In this document: positions 47,395 through 57,696 of the stretch, one piece after another
How the letters are laid out: each line of letters starts with the position of its first letter
Position numbering within the stretch: position 1 is the first letter of the stretch
NCBI RefSeq assembly: GCF_033568475.1
Contig: NC_133121.1
Coordinates: 7,378,001-7,442,000 of the forward strand
DNA from: Henckelia pumila
Taxonomy: Eukaryota; Streptophyta; Magnoliopsida; Lamiales; Gesneriaceae
Length of the DNA: 64,000 nucleotides
Reading direction: 5' to 3'
Notes under the pieces: generated by a model
Seen by the model: the letters and a program-made list of their open reading frames with translations, nothing else
What the model was told of the DNA's origin: nothing
The model's database searches: none
Position numbers and translations under genes: made by a program

Positions 47395-48012
47395 ATGTAC
47401 AACCAAAATTCAGAGCAGCACAACAAAGCTCCTCCCATGAGCCCTAGAATCTCTTTCTCAATCGATTCTCATTCCCAATCCCAATCCCAATCTCAATCCC
47501 ACGCCAGGGATCCGTACAGGGATGCCCCCGTATCCTCCGATTTCGCCTTCTCCGTCACCAATTACTCCATGATGACCGCCGATGAGCTCTTCTCCAAGGG
47601 CAGGATTCTTCCCTACAAGGAGTCAATCGCCAACAACAACATCTCCAAGAGCACCACCACCACGCTCAGGGATGAGCTGCAAATCAATCACCAAGAAGAA
47701 GAAGAAGACGCCGATTTCTCGCTCAGGCCCCCTAAGAATCCCACCAGATGGAGAGGCTTTTTAGGCCTTCGCAAACCCTCCAGGAAATCTGATAATAAAT
47801 ACGCTCAAACTTCTTCTGTAGAGAAGAGGGGGGCCTTTCATTATGAAGATATTCATATCCAATGCAGCAAGAATTCACAGGTAATTTTAATTACATTATT
47901 GTTATTAATGAAATGAATGAATGTTTTTTTTTTTACTAAATTTCCTCAGGCAAAAAAAAAAAAAAAATCAAGTTTGTTCTGCTTTGTGTTTTCTCAGGAA
48001 TCTGTTGAATGA
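47395..48012 (+). CDS. Small plant protein with MSPRISFS and MTADELFSKGRILP motifs
   Basis: Two exons, 47395-47880 and 47998-48012, encode 166 aa; the second adds only ESVE and a stop. Residues 15-22 read MSPRISFS, 27-35 are alternating Ser/Gln, 49-54 DFAFSV and 59-73 MMTADELFSKGRILP. Further on, TTTTLRDEL and RPPKNPTRWRGFLGLRKP precede a basic stretch. I recall similar uncharacterised proteins in many dicots with the same order of motifs; the ADELF(S)xGxI/LxP part is shared with the DUF1645 group. No signal peptide or membrane segment is present. A kinase-regulator or nuclear role would be a guess. An alternative acceptor (TTTCCTCAG at 47941-47949) would enter a poly-A run and is less likely. 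Confidence 0.75.
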
Positions 48013-49053
48013 ATGATGGGTGAAAAAAAAAGAAGCGAGAATTCATGGATGGAGTTTCTTTGCTTAATTGGGAAGAAATTTTGGGGGAAGATGTTAAATT
48101 TCTGTGAGATTTATCTAATTGTGTTAGCCTAAGTTGGATTAAATTTTTATCTAGTTTTGAACTTTTTTTTTGTATTTTTTTTCTTTTTCCATGTAACTTG
48201 GTTCGGTTTCTATATTTTCCTGTAGAACTAATTTTTTTTAATTAATGTACTAATTATGATCCTTAATTCACTCCCAAGAATTTCCAATTTTCGTAGCCAT
48301 TAATATGTGTTAGTAAATAATCAACCGCTCACTAATCCTTTTCATGCAGACGATTCATCGTGAAACGGGTCAACCGTACCCGTATTTATAATAATATCTA
48401 TTAATAAGTAATATTTTTGGCATAAAATGTAATACTTTTTAATGGATAACTCATATAAAAAATCCGTCTCAAAAAAACAACTTTTGAAACCGTCTCATAG
48501 AAATTTTTGTCTATAATTTATACGTTTTTTTTTACGGTTTGTATATTGTTTAAAGGGTGAAAAAGTAAACAGAATCATATAACTCAAAAAATCTATGCGT
48601 AAATACGACACATTTAATTATATACATGAGTTGCACATCCCTAGATATTTGTTTATCATATGATTATAATTATAAAAAAAAAACCCAAAGAAAATTTCTA
48701 ATACCATAAAAAATTATTAATTGATTGTATTTGAAGGAAGACATAGTAAAAATTTAAAATGGAGTCAACGGTCAACGAGACAGTGGACAGCTCATAGGAA
48801 GGCATCACGTTGGGGGAAAAAAACAAAGATGAAAAAAGAGAAATAAAAACAGAAAAAAATGAAAAATCTGACAAAATGGAAATGGGTATTCTTACATATA
48901 TGTGGGAGTGGTGACAGTAAAGTACTTAGTGAGGAGCGTATCCAGTTATGAGTTACCCCTTTTGGTCATAAATTCTATGCCAACACCGACTCTTTTTCTT
49001 ACACACTCCCCCCAAACAATCTTTGTCCTCTTTCCACCAATAATAATAAATAT
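48013..49053. other. 3' region and intergenic DNA before copia B
   Basis: The first few hundred bases are T-rich and probably the 3' UTR of the preceding gene. A degenerate dispersed repeat lies at 48335-48515. No further gene is seen up to the copia B target site AATCC at 49054-49058. Confidence 0.55.
48335..48515. repeat. Copy of the AGACGGTCTTA repeat family
   Basis: It contains GTGAAACGGGTCAACCGTACC, AATGTAATACTTTTTAATGG, AATCCGTCTC and, at the end, GAAACCGTCTCATAGAAATTTTTG. The inverted ends are clearer here than in the other members. Confidence 0.45.
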
Positions 49054-49058
49054 AATCC

Positions 49059-49312
49059 TGTTGAAAAATATATTATTATTATTATTACGTTGAATATTGA
49101 ATATTGAATATTGAATGTTGAATGTTGAATATTGAGTTATAAAATATGGAAAATTAGTGTGTGATGATGTAGATGATTATGTATTAATTTTTGGACTAAT
49201 CTCAAAAATGGATCTATTTATAGGTCTTCATTTGTGATGAAAAATATAATTGAGTTGAGAGAAAAATATTATAAAGTATAGAGTTTGATATATTTTGAGT
49301 TTTGGAGTTTTT
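49059..49312 (+). repeat. Copia B 5' LTR, 3' end deleted
   Basis: It matches the 3' LTR (62070-62347) up to GGAGTTTTTA and then jumps to leader sequence TGCATCACATGATTATCACG (corresponding to about 17820 of copia A). U3 has one extra TTGAATA-type unit compared with the 3' LTR. The ancestral TATAAATA is changed to CTATTTATAG here but kept in the 3' LTR. Confidence 0.9.
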
Positions 49313-49382
49313 ATGCATCACATGATTATCACGAATTTTTATTCAACACATACTCGATTTTTTCTTACCTCCAAGGGTCACA

Positions 49383-49419
49383 AACGGTAACAAAACGGCT
49401 AGTTTTTTGCCTATAAATA
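49383..49419 (+). promoter_or_regulatory. Internal promoter-like site in copia B leader
   Basis: AAACGGTAA and AAACGGCTA precede TATAAATA at 49412-49419, in the same spacing as in copia A. The first AACGG motif of A reads AAGGG here. The retention of this block beside a deleted LTR end and gag is notable, though neutral survival cannot be ruled out. Confidence 0.4.
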
Positions 49420-49497
49420 TGTTCACTCAAACTCATTTTCAATCACACCAAAATTCACTCTTTCTCTCAAAATATTTTCTCCTCGGTTTTTTCGAAG

Positions 49498-49671
49498 ATG
49501 AAGATGATGGCATTTATAAGGCTATTTTTCATAACGATTATGATCATCATGCTCACGAGTCTTGTACTCACTGACGATTATCCACCGCACACTTTTCATA
49601 TATTTTTAAGCATACTTGTACTCGTCGTTTATCCATTATTTTGTATTGTCATATTAATGGAAATTAACTAA
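49498..49671 (+). CDS. 57-aa hydrophobic ORF before gag (copia B copy)
   Basis: It starts MKMMAFIRLFFITIMIIM and ends CIVILMEIN. It has exactly the same length as in copia A, no indel and no stop, with two hydrophobic stretches separated by LTDDYPPHT. By contrast the overlapping +1 frame that is open in A is closed here. Codon changes against A are almost all amino-acid changing. No known homologue. Confidence 0.35.
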   Translation: MKMMAFIRLFFITIMIIMLTSLVLTDDYPPHTFHIFLSILVLVVYPLFCIVILMEIN

Positions 49672-49703
49672 TAAAATGCATTGTTATTTTTCTAGTACCA
49701 CCA

Positions 49704-50231
49704 TGTCAAATTTGGCAAAGCTTAAATTTGTTGCTCTCGATATCACTGGAAAAGAACAAAGAATTGTTAATGAGAAATCATCAGTTCCCACCCAATGTAT
49801 CTACGGCATTTCCAGAAACAAATGTCATAAGTAAAAATAAAAACCAAAATCAAAGACATAAACTAGATTTTGGTCTAGGTCGAGGATGTGGTCATGAATG
49901 TGGACATAGAAATGATCACGGTCGTGGTCATGGCCGTGGATATAAAAATAATCGAGATAGTTACTTCAATAACTAATCTCAAAAGAACGTCACGAACCAC
50001 CCAAAAAGGCAGCATGAAAATATGAGTGAAAATAAAAAAAAGATATGAGAGTGTTTGTTATAAATGTGGCACTCCAAGACATTGGTCACGTACCCCTGAG
50101 CACTTATGTAACTTCTTTAATGTATCGATAAAGGAAAAAAAGACCAATTTGTTGAAAATAGTAACCATTTAAGTGGTTCAACTTATTTCAATGCTGCCGA
50201 TTTTTCAAATGATTTCGAGAACATTGATTAA
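49704..50231 (+). pseudogene. Copia B gag remnant with large internal deletion
   Basis: It starts MSNLAKLKFVALDITGK and then jumps, with a frame change, to the region KNKELLMRNHQ that lies some 480 bases further on in copia A. A shortened Gly/Arg/His-rich run follows, then a stop at about 49974. The zinc knuckle survives as CYKCGTPRHWSRT but its last Cys is lost by a small deletion. The gag stop (FENID, then TAA at 50229-50231) is kept. Non-functional. Confidence 0.85.
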
Positions 50232-50414
50232 TATATTGGTGGGACTGGAATGTAACATGCTATATTTTCATGCATTCTTATGAAACATGCTATATTTTGC
50301 ATATATATATTATCCTTGATTTTCTTTATTGCATAATTTTTTTTGAAGTTCAAAATGAAAAATGGTATGAGCAAAGCTAAACAAGGAAATAATCTCATGA
50401 AAGTTTGCATACCC

Positions 50415-51747
50415 TGTAGTGACCCTTACCCGGATCACCTACTAAACAGAACTTATGCATGTAATTAACTTAATTAAACAAATATCAGAATAAAACTGCG
50501 GAATCCATAAACAAAATATACAATCCCCAAATAAAGGAATCTGTAATTTATCCAATAATATACAACCAAATCGAATAGCTGTATAAACCCAAACAACAGT
50601 AATAAAACCTAAGCGAAGCTCCAGCTGGCCAACCAATGACTAGCCCCTCCTGGATCCACCCTCCTCGTCCAATCGCAAACCTGCCCCATGGAATAGGGTG
50701 TCCAGAAAATACAGAGTACGAGACGTGAGCATAAAACGCTCAGTGCGAGAGTATGAGTATACATGCATGCAAAGTGAACTCCCTATAGACTCGAGGTCAA
50801 GGATCAGATAACAGAGACAGACCGGGCCCTGGTATGTAGCACGCTGTGCCGTCGCTTCAGGAGGTGGCTCCCATACCGAGATAACCGTGGATACGCCGGA
50901 CCCAAATCGATGGAAGTCCATCCACAACAGGATAGGGTACAACCCTACTAACAGACATCTCGAAAAAGATACAGCAAGATGCAAATGAATGCAGCATAAT
51001 ATCATGGCATATAAATCATGCAGTCACATAATACATGCATACTCAGTCAGGATATCTCGAACAATACTTTCGTACCTCAAAATAATGCAAGCTCTACCAA
51101 CTCTAGGTCCATGCCTATAGTCTGCTCTACACTGCCAAATGATACTACTATCATTAAAGTGCTCTAAAAGCCTTAACTAAGCTATTGCATACTCCTAAAT
51201 ATTTATAGGAAGCAAAAGCTATACCTTCGTCCGTCGTTAGCCCTTTGATGTCGATGCCTCCAGAACTTGGGCACAACTCCGCTACGACTACCGAACGCCT
51301 CGCCGACCTCCGGACCAAGCCTAAGAAGACTAGAACAGCTCCAAAAGGACTAGAATGGAAAGGAGAACTCGGAATTGGCAAATGAAAGTGAAACCTCGGC
51401 CTTCTATTTATAGACAACGATCGGAACTTCCGATCCTTGATCGGAACGTCCGAACCTCGATCGGAATGTTCGATCCTGCCATCGGAGCTTCCGAAGATCC
51501 TGATCTGCCACGTGTCAAAATATCACTTGTTGACTTCGGATAGGGGTGATCGGAGCTTCCGGTCCTGATCGGAGCTTCCGATCTTGCCACACGTCATGCC
51601 TGACGTAATATCGATCGGAGCTTCCGATCCTGTTCGGAACTTCCGATCCTGATCGGTGCTTCCGAACTCACCTTCGGAACTTCCGAACTTTACCCAAGTA
51701 ATTATGATTAATTCCTTAATTACTGATTTTGGTTACGGGCTACTACA
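50415..51747 (-). repeat. Gypsy C 3' LTR (1333 bp, left copy)
   Basis: Plus-strand ends are TGTAGTGACCCTTACCCGG and GGGCTACTACA. It contains a TATA box (minus strand, 51405-51412) and, between it and the outer U3 end (51415-51690), an array of CGGAAC/GTTCCG-type palindromes. Minus-strand frames of 64, 121 and 87 codons recur in the other LTR only because the LTRs are duplicates. Confidence 0.95.
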
Positions 51748-51760
51748 TTCTCCCCCACTT
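51748..51760 (-). promoter_or_regulatory. Polypurine tract of Gypsy C
   Basis: On the minus strand AAGTGGGGGAGAA directly precedes the 3' LTR. It has the expected position and composition for the plus-strand primer. Confidence 0.85.
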
Positions 51761-51882
51761 AAGATACTTCGTCCTCGAAATCAGATCTTAAGTACCGAAT
51801 GCAAATACAGGAATCAGAAACCTTCTTTATTCAAATCAAACGTTTACAGAGTTTGCAACTGAATACAACTTAAAGAATGAAA

Positions 51883-54498
51883 TCAAAACAACTCAGGATG
51901 GTCTTTACGCATCCTGTCCTCGAGCTCCCAAGTAGCTTCCTCAGTGCCTCGGCGCTGCCACTGAACTAAAACCAAAGGAATGACTTTGTTCCGTAAAACC
52001 TTATCCTTATAATCCAGGATACGAAGAGGTTTCTCAACATAAGTCAAATCCTTGTCTACCTGAACCTCAGACCGCTGCAGAATATGAGATTCATCCGCCA
52101 CATACCGTCGCAACAGAGATACGTGGAACACGTCGTGAATACTGGACAGATGCGGTGGCAAAGTGAGTCGATAAGCCAAATCGCCAATGCTCTCCAAGAT
52201 CTCAAACGGACCGATAAATCTGGGAGACAACTTGCCCTTTAGGCCAAATCTGAGAATCTTGCGGAAAGGTGATACTCTCAGAAATACTTTCTCCCCGACC
52301 TCGAACTGCAAGGGCCTACGCTTGATATTAGCATAACTGGCCTGAAGATCCTGTGCAGTCTTAATCCGTTTCTTGATTTGATCAACAATGTCTATCGCCT
52401 GCTGGATAAACTCCGGTCCTTCAGCCTGTCTCTCCCCCACTTCTTCCCAGAAGAGTGGAGTACGACAACGTCGCCCATACAACGCCTCGAAAGGTGCCAT
52501 ACCAATACTAGTATGATAGCTATTGTTGTACGCGAACTCGATCAACGGCAAATGATTCTGCCAGGCTGAACCAAAATCCATGACGCACGCTCTAAGCATA
52601 TCCTCTAAAGTACGGATAGTGCGCTCTGACTGACCATCAGTCTTCGGATGATAGGCTGTACTCAAACTGAGAGTAGTACCCATCGCACGCTGAACACTCC
52701 CCCAAAATCTAGAAGTAAACCTGGGGTCCCGATCACTGACAATGCTCACAGGCACTCCATGAAGTCGGGCGATCTCCTGAATGTACATCCGTGCCATGCG
52801 ATCCACAGAGTACTCTCGGCTATAGGCAATGAAATGCGCTGACTTGGTGAGTCGATCCACCACAACCCAGATAGCATCACAGTTCTTCGGGGATACCGGC
52901 AAATGGGTCACAAAGTCCATAGTGATAAACTCCCATTTCCATTCAGAAATAGGAAGACTGTGAAGCAATCCTCCAGGTCGTCGGTGCTCTGCCTTGACCT
53001 GTTGACACACCAAACATCTCGAAACAAACTGATAAACACTGCGTTTCATTCCCTTCCACCAGAAACGAGTACGTAAATCCATGTACATCTTGTTGCTCCC
53101 AGGATGAATACTCAACTTAGTGCGATGCGCCTGAGACAAAATCTCCTCTCGCAACTCTTCATCCTGCGGAATCACAAGCCTACCAGACAAACACAGAAAG
53201 CCATCTGACTGATAATGAAATCCAGACGAGCTACCTTCGTTAGCTAGACGAGCTAAACGCTGGGTCTTCGAATCAGACATCTGAGCATCTCGGATCCGCG
53301 AATACAAGGCTGGCTCAGATAATATCGCAAACATCTGGATACTCTGCATACCTTTCTTATACTTGAAGGTAAAACCTGAAGTACAACAGTCACTGATCGC
53401 ACTAGACATCGAACAAGTCTGAAGTGCGGATAGTCGCACCTTGCGACTCAAAGCATCAGCGGTGAGATTAGCAGCTCCCGGATGGTACTTAATCTCGCAA
53501 TCATAGTCCTTAAGCAAGTCCATCCAACGTCTCTGCCTCATGTTCAACTCTGCCTGAGTGAACAAATACTTGAGACTCTTATGGTCGGTGAAGATCTCAA
53601 ATTTCTCGCCATACAGATAATGACGCCAGATCTTCAAAGCGAACACAATGGCTGCTAACTCCAAATCATGGACTGGATAGTTGTCCTCGTGAAGCTTCAG
53701 CTGTCTAGAAGCGTATGCGATCACATGCCCATTCTGAGTCAGGACACAACCTAACCCCTGAAGAGAAGCATCCGTGTAAACTACATACCCTCCAGATCCT
53801 GACGGTAATGCCAACATCGGCGCAGAAGTCAACCGCCGTCGAAGCTCACGAAAATTCTCCTCACACTCGGAGGACCACTCAAAATCCACACCCTTGCGGG
53901 TAAGCTGCGTCAACGGTCGAGCTAACTGAGAGAAGTTCAGAATGAAGCGACGATAATACCCTGCTAAAACCAGAAAACTACGAATCTCAGCAACTGTCGT
54001 CGGACACGACCAATTAAGTACCGCTTCAATCTTGCTTGGATCAACAGAGATCCCCTCCCTGGATATGATATGGCCAAGAAAGACCACTCTATCCATCCAG
54101 AACTCACACTTGCTCAGCTTGGCGTACAACTGCTCATCTCGAAGAGTCTGTAGTACCAATCGCAAGTGAGAAACATGCTCTTCCGTATTACGTGAATACA
54201 CCAAGATGTCGTCAATGAAGACCACGACAAACTTGTCCAAATACTCCCTGAAGACACGGTTCATCAAATCCATGAATATAGCCGGCGCATTAGTCAAACC
54301 AAATGGCATCACTAGGAACTCGTAATGCCCATAGCGAGTACGGAATGCAGTCTTGGCTACGTCCTGATCACGGACTCTCAACTGATGATACCCAGATCTC
54401 AATTCAATCTTGGAGTAAACTGATGTGCCCTGCAGCTGGTCAAACAAGTCATCAATACGAGGCAACGGATACTTGTTCTTCACAGTGACTCGATTCAG
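51883..54498 (-). CDS. Gypsy C pol, second part: RT, RNase H, integrase, chromo-like tail
   Basis: It follows a TAG (54499-54501) and stays in the same frame as the upstream part. RT fingers/palm: [40 protein letters not shown] and the active site [11 protein letters not shown]. RNase [16 protein letters not shown], then FTDHKSL and [10 protein letters not shown]. Integrase: zinc part [15 protein letters not shown] ... [11 protein letters not shown], core Asp in [11 protein letters not shown], Asp in [13 protein letters not shown] and Glu in [13 protein letters not shown]. The tail has [14 protein letters not shown] and [16 protein letters not shown], which resembles the chromodomain-like end of chromovirus integrases that bind marked chromatin. 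All visible catalytic residues are present. Confidence 0.92.
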   Translation of the reverse strand: MNRVTVKNKYPLPRIDDLFDQLQGTSVYSKIELRSGYHQLRVRDQDVAKTAFRTRYGHYEFLVMPFGLTNAPAIFMDLMNRVFREYLDKFVVVFIDDILVYSRNTEEHVSHLRLVLQTLRDEQLYAKLSKCEFWMDRVVFLGHIISREGISVDPSKIEAVLNWSCPTTVAEIRSFLVLAGYYRRFILNFSQLARPLTQLTRKGVDFEWSSECEENFRELRRRLTSAPMLALPSGSGGYVVYTDASLQGLGCVLTQNGHVIAYASRQLKLHEDNYPVHDLELAAIVFALKIWRHYLYGEKFEIFTDHKSLKYLFTQAELNMRQRRWMDLLKDYDCEIKYHPGAANLTADALSRKVRLSALQTCSMSSAISDCCTSGFTFKYKKGMQSIQMFAILSEPALYSRIRDAQMSDSKTQRLARLANEGSSSGFHYQSDGFLCLSGRLVIPQDEELREEILSQAHRTKLSIHPGSNKMYMDLRTRFWWKGMKRSVYQFVSRCLVCQQVKAEHRRPGGLLHSLPISEWKWEFITMDFVTHLPVSPKNCDAIWVVVDRLTKSAHFIAYSREYSVDRMARMYIQEIARLHGVPVSIVSDRDPRFTSRFWGSVQRAMGTTLSLSTAYHPKTDGQSERTIRTLEDMLRACVMDFGSAWQNHLPLIEFAYNNSYHTSIGMAPFEALYGRRCRTPLFWEEVGERQAEGPEFIQQAIDIVDQIKKRIKTAQDLQASYANIKRRPLQFEVGEKVFLRVSPFRKILRFGLKGKLSPRFIGPFEILESIGDLAYRLTLPPHLSSIHDVFHVSLLRRYVADESHILQRSEVQVDKDLTYVEKPLRILDYKDKVLRNKVIPLVLVQWQRRGTEEATWELEDRMRKDHPELF

Positions 54499-56298
54499 CT
54501 ACCGATAGTCAATGCACAGCCGCATCGACCCATCCTTCTTCTTCACGAAGAGAACAGGAGCTCCCCAAGGAGATACACTAGGATGAATGTACCCCTTGTC
54601 CAAAAGATCCTGTAGCTGATTCTTCAACTCACGCATCTCTGACGGAGCCAGACGATACGGTGCTCTAGAAATAGGCGAAGTACCCGGCATCAACTCTATG
54701 CCAAACTCGACTTCCCTAGCAGGAGGAAAACCCGGAATCTCATCAGGAAACACATCTGGAAATTCATCCACAACAGGAATGCTCTCTATCCCAATACTCT
54801 CAGCGGACAAATCAACTGCATAGATAAGGTAGCCTTCCCCGCCAGACTCTAGAGCTCTACAGGCTCTCAAAGCTGATACCAAAGGCATCGGGGGTCGCGC
54901 TCCCTCACCATAGAAAAACCAGCTCTCACTCCCCTCCGGATGAAAGCGTACTAATCTCTGATAGCAGTCCACTGAAGCTCGATAGGTAGTCAACATATCT
55001 ATTCCCAGAATGCAATCAAAGTCGTCCATCGCCAGGACCATGAGATTCGCTAACAGAATGTTTTCTTCGAACTCTAAAGGGCAACCCATCACTAGACGCT
55101 TAGCCAAAGCAGATTGGCCCGTCGGAGTAGAAATAGACATCACTACGTCTAGTGCAATGCATGGTAACTTATGCCTCTTAACAAAACGTGCAGAAATGAA
55201 GGAATGAGATGCACCAGTGTTAATAAGTACAAGAGCAGGTATACCATAAAGCAGAAATGTACCTGCGATGACTTTCTCATTCTCCTCCACTGCTTGATCA
55301 TGTCTCAGGGTAAACACCTGGCCAGTAGCTCGTGGCCTCAAATGAGAACTCCCAGCAGACTGCCCCTGCGACCTCTGCTGTACGGTGGCCTGAGAACCCG
55401 ATCCTGAACCAGATCCAGAACCGCCTCCCCCAGACAGTGGACAATCTCTCCGGATATGACCAGTCTCTCCACAACGGAAACAAGCTCCAGAAGCTCTACG
55501 GCACTTGTCGGATGGATGGTTCTTCCCACAGTGATCACACTTGTCCTTCTTACCGTAACGGACAACACCTCCAGAACCAGAGGAAGAAGAAGATCCAGAC
55601 TTCTTAAAAGTTTGGGCACGGGGACCCAAAGAACTAGCAGGCCTCGACTGAGGGAAAGACCTGTTCCGCCGAATGCTGTCCTCCGCCTGGTGACAACGGC
55701 TCACCAAACCTTCGTAGGACATGTCGTCGCCAACCGCCACATGGTCATGGATCTCAGGGTTAAGGCCCTGAAGGAACAGATTATACTTCATCTCTGAGCT
55801 ATCAGCAATCTTGGGGCAATAGGATAGCAGATCAAAGAACCTCTGCTGATACTCATCGATAGACATGGCTCCCTGTCGCAGACTCAGTAGCTCGCCTGCC
55901 TTCGACTGACGGAGTGCAGGAGGAAAATATCGCTTTTGAAAAGCTGTGCGGAACTCGGCCCAGGTGGCCACTCCTCTCGCCGCAACAAAAGGTGCAGAAG
56001 TAAACCTCCACCACCTGCGCGCACGCCCATCCAGAAGATAGCCAAGGGTTTCCACCTTCTGCTCCTCGGTGCATTGGAAAGTCTGAAAAGTCGTCTCCAT
56101 GCGGTCTAACCAGTTCTCCGCATCCTCCGGAGACTCACCTCCAACTAAGGGCTTAGGACTCATAGCTAAGAATCGACGCACAGTGAAACGCTCGTCATCA
56201 TGGTGACGATGACGCCGTTCTCGACGAGGCTCCCGGTCGGCATCACCCCAACGCCCACCAACACTGCCATGAGAACTCTGGTCGTCACGATTTGACAT
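54499..56298 (-). CDS. Gypsy C gag, protease and start of RT
   Basis: 599 codons starting MSNRDDQSS, about 50 bases after the primer site. The retrotransposon gag core has [21 protein letters not shown] and [17 protein letters not shown]. Two zinc knuckles follow: [13 protein letters not shown] (C-X2-C-X3-H-X4-C, one residue shorter than standard) and [14 protein letters not shown] (standard). In the protease, the usual catalytic Asp is replaced by Asn ([10 protein letters not shown] where DTG is expected), so protein cutting should fail. The frame continues into RT ([34 protein letters not shown]) and ends at TAG, where related elements have Gln or Glu. Both lesions fit C-to-T change of methylated cytosines. 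Confidence 0.92.
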   Translation of the reverse strand: MSNRDDQSSHGSVGGRWGDADREPRRERRHRHHDDERFTVRRFLAMSPKPLVGGESPEDAENWLDRMETTFQTFQCTEEQKVETLGYLLDGRARRWWRFTSAPFVAARGVATWAEFRTAFQKRYFPPALRQSKAGELLSLRQGAMSIDEYQQRFFDLLSYCPKIADSSEMKYNLFLQGLNPEIHDHVAVGDDMSYEGLVSRCHQAEDSIRRNRSFPQSRPASSLGPRAQTFKKSGSSSSSGSGGVVRYGKKDKCDHCGKNHPSDKCRRASGACFRCGETGHIRRDCPLSGGGGSGSGSGSGSQATVQQRSQGQSAGSSHLRPRATGQVFTLRHDQAVEENEKVIAGTFLLYGIPALVLINTGASHSFISARFVKRHKLPCIALDVVMSISTPTGQSALAKRLVMGCPLEFEENILLANLMVLAMDDFDCILGIDMLTTYRASVDCYQRLVRFHPEGSESWFFYGEGARPPMPLVSALRACRALESGGEGYLIYAVDLSAESIGIESIPVVDEFPDVFPDEIPGFPPAREVEFGIELMPGTSPISRAPYRLAPSEMRELKNQLQDLLDKGYIHPSVSPWGAPVLFVKKKDGSMRLCIDYR

Positions 56299-56347
56299 CT
56301 ACAAAAATACCTCAAGATGAGACTAAATCCCAAGAATTCTTTTGCAT

Positions 56348-56359
56348 GCTCTGATACCA
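56348..56359 (-). promoter_or_regulatory. Primer-binding site of Gypsy C
   Basis: On the minus strand TGGTATCAGAGC lies four bases inside the 5' LTR end. It is complementary to the 3' end of the plant initiator-Met tRNA, the usual primer. Confidence 0.9.
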
Positions 56360-56363
56360 TAAA

Positions 56364-57696
56364 TGTAGTGACCCTTACCCGGATCACCTACTAAACAGAA
56401 CTTATGCATGCAATTAACTTAATTAAATAAATATCAGAATAAAACTGCGGAATCCATAAACAAAATATACAATCCCCAAATAAAGGAATCTGTAATTTAT
56501 CCAATAATATACAAACAAATCGAATAGCTGTATAAACCCAAACAACAGTAATAAAACCTAAGCGAAGCTCCAACTGGCCAACCACTGACTAGCCCCTCCT
56601 GGATCCACCCTCCTCGTCCAATCGCAAACCTGCCCCATGGAATAGGGTGTCCAGAAAATACAGAGTACGAGACGTGAGCATAAAACGCTCAGGTCGAGAG
56701 CATGAGTATACATGCATGCAAAGTGAACTCCCTATAGACTCGAGGTCAAGGATCAGATAACAGAGACAGATCGGGCCCTGGTATGTAGCACGCTGTGCCG
56801 TCGCTTCAGGAGGTGGCTCCCATACCGAGATAACCATGGATACGCCGGACCCAAATCGATGAAAGTCCATCCACAACAGGATAGGGTACAACCCTACTAA
56901 CAGACATCTCGAAAGAGATACAACAAGATGCAAATGAATGCAGCATAATATCATGGCATATAAATCATGCAGTCACATAATACATGCATACTCAGTCAGG
57001 ATATCTCGAACAATACTTTCGTACCTCAAAATAGTGCAAGCTCTACCAACTCTAGGTCCACGCCTATAGTCTGCTCTACACTGCCAAATGATACTACTAT
57101 CATTAAAGTGCTCTAAAAGCCTTAACTAAGCTATTGCATACTCCTAAATATTTATAGGAAGCAAAAGCTATACCTTCGTCCGTCGTTAGCCCTTTGATGT
57201 CGATGCCTCCAGAACTTGGGCACAACTCCGCTACGACTACCGAACGCCTCGCCGACCTCCGGACCAAGCCTAAGAAGACTAGAACAGCTCCAAAAGGACT
57301 AGAATGGAAAGGAGAACTCGGAATTGGCAAATGAAAGTGAAACCTCGGCCTTCTATTTATAGACAACGATCGGAACTTCCGATCCTTGATCGGAATGTCC
57401 GAACCTCGATCGGAACGTCCGATCCTGCCATCGGAGCTTTCGAAGATCCTGATCTGCCACGTGTCAAAATATCACTTGTTGACTTCGGATAGGGGTGATC
57501 GGAGCTTCCGGTCCTGATCGGAGCTTCCGATCTTGCCACACGTCATGCCTGACGTAATATCGATCGGAGCTTCCGATCCTGTTCGGAACTTTCGATCCTG
57601 ATCGGTGCTTTCGAACTCACCTTCGGAACTTCCGAACTTTACCCAAGTAATTATGATTAATTTCTTAATTACTGATTTTGGTTACGGGCTACTACA
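56364..57696 (-). repeat. Gypsy C 5' LTR (1333 bp, right copy)
   Basis: Same ends and length as the left LTR. In transcription order (minus strand) the LTR begins TGTAGTAGCCCGTAACC, followed by the U3 palindrome array (57367-57640) and the TATA box TATAAATA (57354-57361), then R/U5. It therefore drives transcription leftward through gag-pol. Confidence 0.95.
57354..57640 (-). promoter_or_regulatory. U3 enhancer-like palindrome array plus TATA box (Gypsy C)
   Basis: About ten copies of ATCGGA(A/G)(C/G)(T/G)TCCGA-like sites, each built around CGGAA and TTCCG, lie within about 270 bp and end just upstream of TATAAATA. Spacing is irregular, some sites pair head-to-tail. The left LTR has the same array (51415-51690). 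A clustered palindrome next to a TATA box suggests binding of a dimeric factor. Confidence 0.6.

Larger units (their letters stand above)
50415..57696 (-). mobile_element. Gypsy C: chromovirus-like LTR retrotransposon inside copia B
   Basis: 7282 bp on the minus strand, inserted in the protease start of copia B with target duplication TACCC (50410-50414 and 57697-57701). It has two 1333-bp LTRs, a tRNA-Met primer site, one long gag-pol frame interrupted by a single TAG, and a polypurine tract. RT before integrase places it in Ty3/gypsy, and the C-terminal EEATWE segment suggests a chromodomain-bearing clade, probably Tekay/Del. About 22 differences between the LTRs by hand count (about 1.7 percent), mostly transitions, make it younger than copia B and older than copia A. 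Confidence 0.95.

Noticed and set aside
50442-51590. Frames of 60-121 codons in the Gypsy C LTR, repeated at 56391-57539
   Set aside because: Their conservation is explained by LTR duplication at insertion; no known domain, and the U3/R/U5 layout accounts for the sequence.
57367-57640. Heat-shock elements in the Gypsy C U3 array
   Set aside because: The units have GAA and TTC separated by one base rather than two, so they do not fit the nGAAnnTTCn pattern.
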